Shown: positions 47,136 to 56,727, counted from the stretch's first letter. The stretch is DNA of 64,000 bases from Acinetobacter rongchengensis (GCF_003611475.1 NZ_RAXT01000003.1:1-64000), one strand, 5' to 3'. Notes: a model not told the origin generated them from the sequence alone. Numbers and translations: made by a program.

Positions 47136-48779
47136 ATGTCTTACCAAACCTCTATACATTTTGATCCGACGGCATTACTTATTATTAAAAAAGAAGTCGA
47201 TAATTCAATTCTACAAGTAGAAGCAGCTGTGAGCAGCTTAGTTGAAGATCAAACTTTACCTTTCGGTATTGATGATGCTTTAAGTCAATTGGAACAATGT
47301 GCTCATGTACTCATGCTGATTGACATGCCTCAAGTTGCTAGAATTACGGAATTAGCTGCACAGCTAATGCGTAAAATCATGCAAAACCCACGTGATATCA
47401 ATACACAAGAAGTGATTGCTTTGAGCGAAGGGACGACCATGCTCAAACGCTATATTGAGTTTAGTTGCTTGCGTGAAGTTAAAGTTCCACAGTTTTTACA
47501 TGACACTTTAAATCATTTAGAACAAGTATTAGGACTTGAATTGACCCCTGAAGGTCAAGCGATTGTTCCGCTACTCGATTGTGTTACCCCAAACTTTAAA
47601 CTTCCACAATCACCTGAATTAGAAAAATCAGTTTATGTGCATAAGTTGTATAAGCTATGTTTACATAAATTATTGAAACAACAAGAAACTGAGCTTGATC
47701 TACAAGGCTTGAAATTGGTCGGTGCTTATTTAGAAAACTTTTCTAAAGAGCAAGCAAGTGCACAATATTGGGCGTTGGTTGCAGTTGCTTTAAATCAAAT
47801 TGACAATATTCTTTTGAATGATGCACGTCTAAGAACCCTAATCGGTATTGAAACCAATATTTCGCTGTTCCTCAAAGACCAACAAGGTTTTAAAGCCTCT
47901 ATTTTAGACACTGCAAATATCTTGAGCATTTGTATTAGCCAAGAAGATGATGTTTCGCAACATATTCGTGAGCAAATCAATGTCGGTGAGGATATTTTAA
48001 CAGATACCCAACTACAAATTTTTAGCCGTCATTTGTATGGTCCTGACTTAGATACGATTCATACTGTGAGCCAATTGATTACCGATGAAATGTCACAAAT
48101 CCGTAATGATATTGAGTTTAACTATCAAAATATGAGTAGTGAAAAAGCGCAAGAACTCAAAGTGAAGCTGAATGATCTCGCTCATGTTTTTAAAGTTTTG
48201 AACTTAAATGAAGCCTATATAGAACTGAAACAACAGGCCGACCTTTTAGCTCAAGACAATATGCTCAAAGATGAAAGTTATGTTCAACAATTGATGAATA
48301 GTATTTTATCTGCAATGAATTCAATTGGTATTTTAGAGCGTAATTACACTTCGAATCGTCTACAGTTAAAAGTGAATAATCTACAGATTTCTTTGGATCG
48401 TCTAGATGAAGCACACGCTGCTTTACTGACTGAAACCAAAACAACTGCGGATTTAACGGCGAACACACTGATTCAATATCTACAAGATAATCAATTGAGT
48501 AACTTAGCAACAATCCCATCGCAACTGAGGGAAATTGCTGGAGCTATGTTATTTCTTTCTGCGAAAGATGGACAAAAAGCTTTATTAGCAGCAGCAGATT
48601 TTGTACAAGCCCAACTGACCAAAGAACAAGGCTTAGATGCTCAACAAATTAATCATTTGCTGGATGTCTTGGCGAGTGCAGATATGATGATTGAAAATCT
48701 GCAAAATAAACAACCTGTTTTACAGGCAATGTTTAATGTTGCATTAACCAGTAGTCAAAAATTGAAATCGGTTGCCTAA
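47136..48779 (+). CDS. FimL-like protein (ChpA N-terminal domain relative)
   Basis: About 547 aa, all helical, no membrane spans. The N-terminal part (ILQVEAAVSSLVEDQTLPFGIDDALSQLEQCAHVLMLIDMPQVARITELAAQLM) resembles the Hpt-like repeats at the start of ChpA and the FimL protein of Pseudomonas, which sets cAMP and type IV pilus activity. No clear phosphorylatable-His motif is visible, as in FimL. The length fits Pseudomonas FimL (about 560 aa). The ATG at 47136 has AGGTG seven bases upstream. Its stop overlaps the nudC start (TAATG). The assignment comes from sequence character, not a search. Confidence 0.6.
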   Translation: MSYQTSIHFDPTALLIIKKEVDNSILQVEAAVSSLVEDQTLPFGIDDALSQLEQCAHVLMLIDMPQVARITELAAQLMRKIMQNPRDINTQEVIALSEGTTMLKRYIEFSCLREVKVPQFLHDTLNHLEQVLGLELTPEGQAIVPLLDCVTPNFKLPQSPELEKSVYVHKLYKLCLHKLLKQQETELDLQGLKLVGAYLENFSKEQASAQYWALVAVALNQIDNILLNDARLRTLIGIETNISLFLKDQQGFKASILDTANILSICISQEDDVSQHIREQINVGEDILTDTQLQIFSRHLYGPDLDTIHTVSQLITDEMSQIRNDIEFNYQNMSSEKAQELKVKLNDLAHVFKVLNLNEAYIELKQQADLLAQDNMLKDESYVQQLMNSILSAMNSIGILERNYTSNRLQLKVNNLQISLDRLDEAHAALLTETKTTADLTANTLIQYLQDNQLSNLATIPSQLREIAGAMLFLSAKDGQKALLAAADFVQAQLTKEQGLDAQQINHLLDVLASADMMIENLQNKQPVLQAMFNVALTSSQKLKSVA

Positions 48780-49537
48780 TGTCTGAATTATCACTTGCTT
48801 ATATTTTTCATCATCACCAACTTTTAGTGGATAAAAATCTTCAACTTCCCAAAGTTGAAAAACTAGCAAGTGATATTGGTTTTAGCTCGGGTGATCAAGT
48901 CATCGCCCGAGATCTTTTAGCAGATGATGCTATTCCTGAGGGATATCAACTCATCCCCATCCGTCAGCTTATTTCTCAGTGGACTAAACCACAATTTGAA
49001 CAAGCCAGCCGTGCAGTACAACTCTTAGAATGGCGTAGAAACCATAAGTTTTGTAGTCATTGTGGGCATAAAACAGAAGTGCATCCTGTTGAATATGCAA
49101 TGGTTTGTCCAGCTTGTCGTTATCATCAATACCCTCGTGTGCAACCCTGTGTGATTACCGTAATTACACGTGGTCAAGATGAAATTCTGTTGGCAAAAAA
49201 TGCAAAAAATACCAGCAATATGTATGGCTTAATTGCTGGTTTTGTCGAAGTTGGCGAAACTTTGGAAGAAGCCGTGAAAAGAGAAACTTTGGAAGAAGTC
49301 GGTTTACATGTAAAAAATGTCACTTATTTATCCAGTCAGCCATGGCCATTTCCAAGTAACCTCATGTTGGCATTTAAAGCTGAATATGAATCGGGTGATA
49401 TCGTGTTGCAAGAAGAAGAAATTAGCGATGCTCAATTCTTCAAATTTGATCAACTTCCAGAAACACCATTCTCAGGCAGTATCGCCCACGCCATGATTGA
49501 GCACGTGATTCACAATACCCCCATGCAGCTAGATTAA
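48779..49537 (+). CDS. nudC: NADH pyrophosphatase / NAD-cap decapping hydrolase
   Basis: 252 aa. A four-Cys zinc ribbon at about residues 88-115 (FCSHCGHKTEVHPVEYAMVCPACRYHQYPR) and the Nudix box at about 160-182 (GFVEVGETLEEAVKRETLEEVGL), plus SQPWPFPSNLMLAF, the motif that marks the NADH pyrophosphatase branch. It cleaves NADH and removes NAD caps from RNA. Coupled to the FimL-like gene by a one-base overlap. Confidence 0.95.
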   Translation: MSELSLAYIFHHHQLLVDKNLQLPKVEKLASDIGFSSGDQVIARDLLADDAIPEGYQLIPIRQLISQWTKPQFEQASRAVQLLEWRRNHKFCSHCGHKTEVHPVEYAMVCPACRYHQYPRVQPCVITVITRGQDEILLAKNAKNTSNMYGLIAGFVEVGETLEEAVKRETLEEVGLHVKNVTYLSSQPWPFPSNLMLAFKAEYESGDIVLQEEEISDAQFFKFDQLPETPFSGSIAHAMIEHVIHNTPMQLD

Positions 49538-49567
49538 GCCTTGTAACATTCAGTATTCAACAAATAA

Positions 49568-49597
49568 AAAAATACCTAGCAATAGCTAGGTATTTTT
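49568..49597. terminator. Bidirectional terminator after nudC
   Basis: The stem AAAAATACCTAGC / GCTAGGTATTTTT has loop AATA. It lies between convergent nudC and the alpha/beta hydrolase gene, with A and T runs on both sides. Confidence 0.9.
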
Positions 49598-49601
49598 ATT
49601 T

Positions 49602-50492
49602 TTAGCTGTTTTTAAATATATTATCCAAAATATGAATGATTTCAGAACGTGTTTTAAAGAATCGACTAAATAAACTCGACACACTTCCCATAATTGTAAT
49701 ATGACCAGTTTTTGGAATCACACGTATTTCGCAATGATTCCCCTTTTGTTCAAGTTGCAATTTAAAGTCTAAAGAATTTGAATCTTCCACGATTTGATCA
49801 TTTTCAGCTAAAAACAAATAATGCTTTACTGCATTGGTTTCTACAAAATAATAAGGCATTACTTGTTGAAACGGTACCGTTTGGTCAAATGCATCCTTAG
49901 CCAAAGGATCACCTTTATAATCAAAATGATAAGGCCCAGCAATACCAATCATTGCTTTGATGTTTTGCTTAATCTGTAAATCATAATGCTGTGGGTGATA
50001 CAACAACGAGGCAATGTTAAATGCACCTGCAGAATGGCCCATGAGTGCAATATTGGCTGTTGAAATACCCAATTTAGTTTGTTGCTGTTGTAAATAATTC
50101 AAAGCAACAGCTAAATCTGTCATATAGCTTGGAAACTTATGTTCAGGAGCAAGATGATAATTCATCACCGCAACATCATAGCCAAAACGACTGAATGCTT
50201 CGCCTACAAATTTATAAGCACTTTTATCGCCATGACTCCACGCTCCACCATGCACAAAAATAATCAGTGGTTTGTGTTTATTTTGATCCGAAATATAAAG
50301 ATCCAAACGTTGTCGAGCTTTCAAACCATAAGCGATATTCGGCTTAATGGAATAGCCCTTTTTCGGGGTCAATCCATTGAGGGTAATACTACCTAAATCA
50401 TATAAGCGGAAATCTTTATACTGCGATTTAAGACTTTCCAATTGTTTAACGATTTGATCTTTTAAAGGACGCAACTTATTGTTGAATAACAT
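49602..50492 (-). CDS. Alpha/beta hydrolase (esterase/lipase-like)
   Basis: About 296 aa of the BD-FAE/carboxylesterase type. Marks: LIIFVHGGAWSHGDKSAY (oxyanion hole HGG), NIALMGHSAGAFNIASLLY (nucleophile Ser), an Asp in LFLAENDQIVEDSNSL, and His in VIPKTGHITIMGS. No signal peptide. The start is uncertain: the ATG at 50492 overlaps the end of dolP by 17 bases and suggests coupling; ATGs at 50513 and 50543 are further inside dolP. Substrate unknown. Confidence 0.85.
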   Translation of the reverse strand: MLFNNKLRPLKDQIVKQLESLKSQYKDFRLYDLGSITLNGLTPKKGYSIKPNIAYGLKARQRLDLYISDQNKHKPLIIFVHGGAWSHGDKSAYKFVGEAFSRFGYDVAVMNYHLAPEHKFPSYMTDLAVALNYLQQQQTKLGISTANIALMGHSAGAFNIASLLYHPQHYDLQIKQNIKAMIGIAGPYHFDYKGDPLAKDAFDQTVPFQQVMPYYFVETNAVKHYLFLAENDQIVEDSNSLDFKLQLEQKGNHCEIRVIPKTGHITIMGSVSSLFSRFFKTRSEIIHILDNIFKNS

Positions 50493-51177
50493 TCTTGCTT
50501 GGCTCGGCAGCATCAGGATCAATCGCAACTGGCGTCTGAACATCAGGTTGCGTATTATTCATGACAGGTGCTGTAAATGATGATGATTGGATTGAATGAT
50601 TCCCTTGCTCGATATTATCAATCAAGGTCACAATTTTAGTTACATTTCCAACCTTTTGTAAAACATCATTTAAGTCTGCAATTTCAGCATTATTTAAACG
50701 ACCTAAAACATATAACACACCATCTTCGGTATGTATAAGCACTTTATTGTCTGAAACAACAGGTGCTTTCATAATCAAACCACGTGTGTTGGCCGTAACA
50801 CTCGCATCTTGCATAATCGTGCTATAACCAATTTGATTGCCCACAGTAATATAATTATGTACTGCTTTTACATCACTCATTGCACGTAAATTGTCTTCAG
50901 CCAATTGCTTTAAATGCGCATCAGGCACCTGCCCTGTCAGCAATACGTTGCTATGAAAACTGCTGATATTGACACGAGATTGCTTAAAACGAGCATCGAG
51001 TTTATATAAATTTATTTTCGCAGTACGTTCAATAGAAGAGTCAATGAACACTTGACCTAAAGATCTAACACCACTTTCTGTTCCTACAGGTGCAGAACCT
51101 GTGCCACCTGAGATAAAACTTGCGCAACCAGACAAACTTGCTACACACATCATGGTTATGACAATACGCTTTAACAC
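50476..51177 (-). CDS. dolP: Outer membrane lipoprotein DolP (YraP), two BON domains
   Basis: 233 aa. The lipoprotein signal ends LSGCAS (Cys near residue 19). Two BON domains follow, about residues 45-110 (IDSSIERTAKINLYKLDARFKQSRVNISSFHSNVLLTGQVPD) and 115-190 (DASVTANTRGLIMKAPVVSDNKVLIHTEDGVLYVLGRLN), then a Ser/Asn/Pro-rich tail longer than in E. coli. DolP supports outer membrane integrity and division-site peptidoglycan amidase control. The order lpoA-yraN-dolP matches E. coli, with diaA missing. Confidence 0.88.
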   Translation of the reverse strand: MLKRIVITMMCVASLSGCASFISGGTGSAPVGTESGVRSLGQVFIDSSIERTAKINLYKLDARFKQSRVNISSFHSNVLLTGQVPDAHLKQLAEDNLRAMSDVKAVHNYITVGNQIGYSTIMQDASVTANTRGLIMKAPVVSDNKVLIHTEDGVLYVLGRLNNAEIADLNDVLQKVGNVTKIVTLIDNIEQGNHSIQSSSFTAPVMNNTQPDVQTPVAIDPDAAEPSKNVIQQ

Positions 51178-51290
51178 TCAGCAAAACTCCTGTTGAATTT
51201 AGCGCTAAAACCATCCAAATGGAAAGCCTACACACTAAAATATTCTATATTTTTTAAGTAACTATGAAATAACGATACTTGAATTTTCAA

Positions 51291-51707
51291 TCACAGATTA
51301 ATCAAGTCCGCATCTAAAGTAAATGCATTTTCAATCCATGCTTGATCATAAGAGATTTGAGTAAAGTCTTGCTGTACGTTTTTTGCAATTTTATGATGTA
51401 AATCAAAACTGATGACATCAAAACGACAATAATATTGTTCATAATCAGGATGATCTTGTAAAAACATTAAGGCAGTTTTTAATAATTTTTTTTGCTTAGA
51501 TAAACTGACCACTTCAAATGCTTTGCCTAGCTGTGTCGGTGTTCTGGCTTTAACCTCAACAAAAACAAGATTTTTTTGATATTCAGCAATAATATCAATC
51601 TCCCCAAATCGGGAAAAATAATTTAATTTTAAAATTTGATAATGATGGCTGAGCAAGATATTGACCGCCTCCTGCTCCGCCCATTGACCTAAACAATTTT
51701 TTGCCAT
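51291..51707 (-). CDS. yraN: UPF0102 / YraN family endonuclease-like protein
   Basis: About 138 aa. It shows the Holliday-junction-resolvase-like core FGEIDIIAEYQKNLVFVEVKARTPTQLG (Asp and E-x-K). Family proteins begin near GQWAEQEAVNILLSHHYQILKLNYFSRFGE, so the ATG at 51707 is chosen over one at 51737. It sits 37 bp after lpoA, as in E. coli. Biochemical role not established. Confidence 0.88.
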   Translation of the reverse strand: MAKNCLGQWAEQEAVNILLSHHYQILKLNYFSRFGEIDIIAEYQKNLVFVEVKARTPTQLGKAFEVVSLSKQKKLLKTALMFLQDHPDYEQYYCRFDVISFDLHHKIAKNVQQDFTQISYDQAWIENAFTLDADLINL

Positions 51708-51744
51708 GATAAAGAATACTGTAATTTTGATCATCAATCAGAAT

Positions 51745-52695
51745 CTATAATGCCACTAAATTATTCTTAGAGCGTTCAAAACATTGCGGAATACGTTCAA
51801 CACGGTTACCTTCGATTTTAATTTTTCCAGTACGCCCTTTAAATGTTAAGTTTTTAACTTTTGGGTTCAGTACAAAATGCTCAGCAATATGCCATGCATC
51901 GCCACCAAATGCGTATAATCGCTGATACGGTAATGATGTCGGTTTATCTTTATAAGCTTGAATGACATCTCCCCATTCAGCGATATACAATGCAGGAACA
52001 TCACAAAACTTCATTCCCTTCGGTAAAGCTGTTTTTTCATTGACTGCAATCGCTTGAGTATAAATATTTTTTTTCTGTAACTTCTTTAAACTAGACAACC
52101 ATTCATTTGAACCCAACAATAAAATACCTTCACTTTTCCCTTTAACACTTGGCATCTCATCAACTGGGTCAACCTCGCCTCGATAATTCAAAAATAATGC
52201 ATTGAGAAAGTTAATCGATTCCGCTTCAGCTCCTTTTTCCCTCACCACATATAATTTTGAAACCCGATCATGGTGAATATAATCCAGTAACGCTAAAGCA
52301 TCATCATTTTTTGAAAGGCTATATTGCCAAACATTTTTATGGGTGGGATAAACCTCATTCAATGCCAAAACAGGTACTTTAGGTTTAAGCTTAATTAAAG
52401 CCTCCACATCAGGGCGAGCCAATGGCCCAATAATCATTTGGGTCTTTCTATTGACATTCTGCTTTAAAATTAATTTGAGCGATTTCTGTTCTGAATTGAC
52501 AAATTTTAGTGGAATATTGTTATTACCAACTTGATATGCACTTAATATCCCCTGTTTGATACTTAAACCTGCTCGCGACATCGGGCCAGTTTCAGGTAAA
52601 ATAACCAAAACCTCTGCATGAATTTGGATTGTAAATCCAATTATTCCGAGCAACGCCATTCTTTTTATACAATTCAAGACTATTTTATTCTTCAT
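51745..52695 (-). CDS. lpoA: LpoA-like penicillin-binding protein activator, C-domain only
   Basis: 316 aa, matching only the C-terminal periplasmic-binding-like domain of E. coli LpoA (678 aa): VLVILPETGPMSRAGLSIKQGILSAYQVG, MIIGPLARPDVEALIKLKPKVPVLALNEV, YAFGGDAWHIAEHF. The N-terminal TPR-like domain is absent. The signal peptide (MALLGIIGFTIQIHAEV) has no lipobox Cys, so the protein is probably soluble in the periplasm. It is expected to touch PBP1A, but without lipid anchoring its reach differs from E. coli. Start codons of lpoA and divergent rsmI are only 10 bp apart. Confidence 0.82.
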   Translation of the reverse strand: MKNKIVLNCIKRMALLGIIGFTIQIHAEVLVILPETGPMSRAGLSIKQGILSAYQVGNNNIPLKFVNSEQKSLKLILKQNVNRKTQMIIGPLARPDVEALIKLKPKVPVLALNEVYPTHKNVWQYSLSKNDDALALLDYIHHDRVSKLYVVREKGAEAESINFLNALFLNYRGEVDPVDEMPSVKGKSEGILLLGSNEWLSSLKKLQKKNIYTQAIAVNEKTALPKGMKFCDVPALYIAEWGDVIQAYKDKPTSLPYQRLYAFGGDAWHIAEHFVLNPKVKNLTFKGRTGKIKIEGNRVERIPQCFERSKNNLVAL

Positions 52696-52705
52696 GGAGA
52701 ACCTT

Positions 52706-53545
52706 ATGAGTGCTCAATTATTTGTCGTAGCGACCCCAATTGGGCACTTTGATGATATGACTTTTCGTTCTATTGAAATTTTAAAGTCTGTTTCAGTGAT
52801 TGCGGCAGAAGATACACGCCAATCTGCTCAATTATTAAAACACTATAATATATCAACTCCGCTCACAGCGTGCCACGATCACAATGAAAGTAACAAAATT
52901 GATATAATTATCGAAAAATTAAAAAATGGTGATGATGTTGCACTTGTTAGCGATGCAGGTACACCTTTAATTAGCGACCCAGGTTTTAAACTGGTTCGTG
53001 CTGCGCAGGAAAATAATATCCGTGTGATTCCTGTACCAGGAGCATGTGCTGCAATTGCTGCATTAAGTGCAGTAGGCTTACCAAGTGACCGCTTTAGTTT
53101 TGAAGGTTTTTTATCTTCAAAACAGTCACAACGTCTATTACAACTTGAAAAATTAAAACATGAAACTCAAACCATGATCATCTATGAGGCACCACATCGT
53201 ATTTTAGACAGTGTTAAAGATATGGCTCAGGTTTTTGGCGAGGATCGCCCTGTTGGTTTCGCACGTGAAATTACCAAAACCTTTGAAACCATTAAAAAAA
53301 TGACGTTGTCGGAATTGGTGAGTTTTATTGAAAATGATCGCAATCAGCAAAAAGGTGAAATTGTATTAGTGATTGGTGGTGCGCCTGCTGAAAAAGATCT
53401 AGATCAAGAAAAACTAGATAAGCTGTTACTACGCTTGCTCGAAGACCTTTCAGTCAAAGCCGCTTCACAATTGGCTGCGGATTTAACAGGTGTTAAGAAA
53501 AAAGTCGCTTATCAACGTGCTTTAGAATTGACGGATAAAGCTTAA
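52706..53545 (+). CDS. rsmI: 16S rRNA 2'-O-ribose C1402 methyltransferase
   Basis: 279 aa, SAM-dependent tetrapyrrole-methylase-fold enzyme. It begins LFVVATPIGHFDDMTFRSIEILKSVSVIAAEDTRQS, with further marks SDAGTPLISDPGFKLVRAA, IPVPGACAAIAALSAVGL and the ending TGVKKKVAYQRALEL. GGAG six bases ahead selects the ATG at 52706. It is divergent from lpoA, as in E. coli, though with an unusually tight start-to-start gap. Confidence 0.95.
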   Translation: MSAQLFVVATPIGHFDDMTFRSIEILKSVSVIAAEDTRQSAQLLKHYNISTPLTACHDHNESNKIDIIIEKLKNGDDVALVSDAGTPLISDPGFKLVRAAQENNIRVIPVPGACAAIAALSAVGLPSDRFSFEGFLSSKQSQRLLQLEKLKHETQTMIIYEAPHRILDSVKDMAQVFGEDRPVGFAREITKTFETIKKMTLSELVSFIENDRNQQKGEIVLVIGGAPAEKDLDQEKLDKLLLRLLEDLSVKAASQLAADLTGVKKKVAYQRALELTDKA

Positions 53546-53579
53546 ACACATCACAAAAAAAATTTAGAAAATTTAAAAT

Positions 53580-53615
53580 CCTCCCCAACCCTCCTTTTTC
53601 AAAGGAGGGGGTGTC
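53580..53615. repeat. Extragenic palindromic repeat near rsmI
   Basis: CCTCCCCAACCCTCC followed by CTTTTTCAAAG and GAGGGGGT folds as CCTCCTTT/AAAGGAGG. It aligns with the inverted form of the 17309-17337 unit in the nitrate locus. It lies between the convergent rsmI and copper ATPase genes. Confidence 0.6.
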
Positions 53616-53668
53616 AATTTGACAGATATCATGCACAGCCTGATTTCAACGATAGACAATCAAAACCA

Positions 53669-56644
53669 TTAAGATTTATTCAATCTCAACGCATTAATCA
53701 CCACAGACAATGAACTCAGTGACATCGCAACTGCTGCCAACATTGGGGTCAACAACAAACCGGTTAATGGATAGAAAATACCTGCTGCAACTGGTACACC
53801 TAAACCATTATAAACAAAGGAAAATACAAGATTTTGCTTCATGTTGCGCACACCTTGTTTTGCCATATGTAAAGCATCCGCAACACCACGAATATCACCT
53901 TTGACCAAAGTCACTTGCCCTGTTTGTTTGGCAATATCCGTTCCCGTACCCATTGCGATACCCACATCTGCCTGTGCCAAAGCTGGTGCATCATTGATAC
54001 CATCTCCAGCCATTGCCACTACTTTACCTTGTGATTGATACTGTTTCACAATATTCAACTTTTCAGTCGGATCGCAATTTCCGTATACATGTTCAATACC
54101 TAGCTCTTTCGCTACCAATTGCGCATTTTTCTCATGATCACCTGTCGCCATAATCACTTCAATACCATCGGCATGTAATTGATCAATCACTTGTTTAGCA
54201 TTGGCTTTAATTGCATCGTGTATCGCGATATAAGCTAAAACTGTTTGCTCATTGGCCAAGAAACTCAGCACATCACCCGTTTCGCGTATCTGCTCGATTT
54301 GCTGTAACGTATTTGCATCCATGTTTAAATTTAAGTTTTGCAAAAGCTTCTGACTTCCGATATATACCATTTCACCATCAATCGTGCCTTTAACGCCAAA
54401 ACCAGTGACATCTTCAAAATCATTAATTTGAATTAAATCCTTAGCTTCAACTAATTTGGTTAAAGTCTGTGCAATCGGATGCGTTGAATATTGTTCTAAA
54501 GATGCAATCCAACGCTCTGCTTGCTGTTGATCTATTTGATTAGATAACAGCTTAATCGCTTTCAAGCTTGGTTTTCCTTCAGTTAAGGTTCCTGTTTTAT
54601 CGACCACAACCACATTGACCTTACTCAAAGCTTCAATCGCTTCAGCATTTTTAAATAACACACCTTTTTGTGCAGCACGACCTGTGGTTGCCATCACAGA
54701 CATTGGGGTCGCAAGTCCTAATGCACATGGGCATGCAATGATCAATACGGCAACAGCACACATCAAGGCTAAATCAAAATTTGCTCCGCCAAACACCATC
54801 CATGCAATAAAGGTAAATACACTAATCGCTAAAACAACCATCACAAAGTATTTAGCTACCACATCTGCCATCTTTTGTAACGGTGCTTTTGAACGCTGCG
54901 CATCAGCGACTGTTTGAATCATTTTAGCAAGTGTAGTCTGCGTTCCCACTGCTGTAGTTTCAATACGAATCGAACCTTGTTGATTGACGGTTCCACCAAT
55001 CACATGATCTCCCTTTTCCTTTTTCACAGGAACAGGTTCGCCTGTCATCATCGACTCATCAATATAGGTTTTACCTTCAAGCACAACACCATCTAAAGGC
55101 ACTTGGTCACCAGATGCAATCTGTAAAATATCACCTTGTTTTATCTGAGCAATCTCAACTTCGACAGCTTGACCATTTTCAATACGTTTGGCTTTATTGG
55201 GTTGTAACTTGAGCAAAGCACGTAACGAATCCGCAGTTTTAGAACGTGCTTTTAACTCCATGATTTGACCAAGTAAACTCAAAGACACAATCATACAAGC
55301 TGCTTCGAAATAAACTGCAACACCATGCCCTGTCTTAGCTTCCATCGGAATCAAGGATGGGAAAATGGTTGCCACCACACTGTACATAAATGCAGCAAGT
55401 ATCCCAACACCAATCAAACTCCACATATTTAAATGCCAAGTTTTATATGAAATCCAGCAACGTTCTAAGAATGGCCAACCTGCCCAAAGCACCACAGGAA
55501 TGGATAGAACCAATTCAATCCAAGGCTGAATATGCTGTGGAATAAAAGTGTGAATATGTGAACCCATTGCCAATACAAAAACAATCAGGGTGAGTGGTAA
55601 AGTTTTCCAAAAACGATTTGAAAAATCGACCAATTCAGGATTTGGTCCCTCATCCAAAGTCGGTTGCATTGGCTCTAAAGCCATACCACAAATTGGGCAA
55701 GTTCCTGGGCCTTTTTGCACAATTTCAGGATCCATTGGACAGGTGAATAACACATCATCCATACCTTCTGGCGCTGCACGTTGATCCATCGGAATCAGAT
55801 AGGGTTCAGGATCATGTATAAACTTATCCAAACAAGATGGATGACAAAAATAATAAGTTTGACCCTGATAATCTGTTTTTAAAGCAGTATCTTGTTCTAC
55901 CGACATTCCACAAACAGGGTCAATTGCAGTATTACTCTGATCCGCATGCTGACTATGCGAATGATGTTCATGCTTAACTCCTGAATGATTGTGTTGCGTA
56001 TGGTTTCCACCACTGCAACAACTTGATGTTTTAACAGGCTCAGGCTTTTCATCACCACAACATGCAGCACTTTGTGGTTGAACTTCTTTAATTTGAGTTG
56101 CTTTTGAAGGCTGAGTTTTACCACTACAACCACAGCCTGACTTTGTTTTGACTTGTGAATCGAGATATTGTTCAGGATCTACCGTAAATTTATTCAAACA
56201 ACAATTACAACAGAAATAATAAGTTTCACCCTGATAGTTTGTATGCGGCTTGCTTAGATCAGTCACGGTCATTTTACAGACAGGATCGATGTATTCAGTT
56301 TGAGCTTCAGCCTGATCAGTTCCACAGCAAGATGCTGTTGATTTCACTTCTGCTGCTTTAACTTCTGTAGTTTTGCCACCACAGCAAGTTGAAGGCTTAG
56401 ATTGTTGATCTTTGGACTGAACATTTTGCACATCTTTCTGCAACTCTTTTTGTAAATAGCTTTGCGGATTTTGCATAAACTTCTGTTGACAACGATCACT
56501 ACAGAACAGATATTTTTTATTTTCATATTCAAAAGAATGCGCTGAATCTTCAGACACACTCATCCCGCATACAGGATCAATTTTCACCAATTCCAATGTA
56601 GATTTATGTCCTGAACAGCAACTTGAATTTTCATGTCCACTCAT
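53669..56644 (-). CDS. Copper-translocating P1B-type ATPase with three YHS domains
   Basis: About 991 aa. The N-terminal 280 residues hold three YHS/TRASH metal-binding domains (each starting DPVCxM and ending near FCSDRCQQKF, FCCNCCLNKF, FCHPSCLDKF), joined by linkers with Cys-Cys pairs (STCCGG, ASCCGT, SGCGCSG, AACCGD, SSCCSGG) and a His-rich stretch (HTQHNHSGVKHEHHSHSQH). Then come HMBD (LFTCPMDPEIVQKGPGTCPICGMALEP), six or more spans, IACPCALGLATP, the DKTGTLTEG phosphorylation site, STHPIAQTL and GDGINDAPALAQADVG. It exports Cu(I) or Ag(I) across the inner membrane. ATG at 56644 chosen. Its promoter has a MerR-type 19-bp spacer. Confidence 0.92.
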   Translation of the reverse strand: MSGHENSSCCSGHKSTLELVKIDPVCGMSVSEDSAHSFEYENKKYLFCSDRCQQKFMQNPQSYLQKELQKDVQNVQSKDQQSKPSTCCGGKTTEVKAAEVKSTASCCGTDQAEAQTEYIDPVCKMTVTDLSKPHTNYQGETYYFCCNCCLNKFTVDPEQYLDSQVKTKSGCGCSGKTQPSKATQIKEVQPQSAACCGDEKPEPVKTSSCCSGGNHTQHNHSGVKHEHHSHSQHADQSNTAIDPVCGMSVEQDTALKTDYQGQTYYFCHPSCLDKFIHDPEPYLIPMDQRAAPEGMDDVLFTCPMDPEIVQKGPGTCPICGMALEPMQPTLDEGPNPELVDFSNRFWKTLPLTLIVFVLAMGSHIHTFIPQHIQPWIELVLSIPVVLWAGWPFLERCWISYKTWHLNMWSLIGVGILAAFMYSVVATIFPSLIPMEAKTGHGVAVYFEAACMIVSLSLLGQIMELKARSKTADSLRALLKLQPNKAKRIENGQAVEVEIAQIKQGDILQIASGDQVPLDGVVLEGKTYIDESMMTGEPVPVKKEKGDHVIGGTVNQQGSIRIETTAVGTQTTLAKMIQTVADAQRSKAPLQKMADVVAKYFVMVVLAISVFTFIAWMVFGGANFDLALMCAVAVLIIACPCALGLATPMSVMATTGRAAQKGVLFKNAEAIEALSKVNVVVVDKTGTLTEGKPSLKAIKLLSNQIDQQQAERWIASLEQYSTHPIAQTLTKLVEAKDLIQINDFEDVTGFGVKGTIDGEMVYIGSQKLLQNLNLNMDANTLQQIEQIRETGDVLSFLANEQTVLAYIAIHDAIKANAKQVIDQLHADGIEVIMATGDHEKNAQLVAKELGIEHVYGNCDPTEKLNIVKQYQSQGKVVAMAGDGINDAPALAQADVGIAMGTGTDIAKQTGQVTLVKGDIRGVADALHMAKQGVRNMKQNLVFSFVYNGLGVPVAAGIFYPLTGLLLTPMLAAVAMSLSSLSVVINALRLNKS

Positions 56645-56677
56645 CAGACTCACCTCTTTTCTTTTTTGATTGTGTTA

Positions 56678-56708
56678 AGATAAAGTCTGTACCTAGGTAC
56701 AGAGTCAA
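56678..56708 (-). promoter_or_regulatory. MerR-type promoter and operator of the copper ATPase gene
   Basis: On the minus strand TTGACT (56708-56703) and TTATCT (56683-56678) are 19 bp apart, the long spacer typical of MerR-activated promoters. It holds the perfect 16-bp palindrome CTGTACCTAGGTACAG (56687-56702). The regulator gene starts 20 bp to the right on the other strand. Confidence 0.85.
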
Positions 56709-56727
56709 GTCTTTTTTTGAGGTTTTT

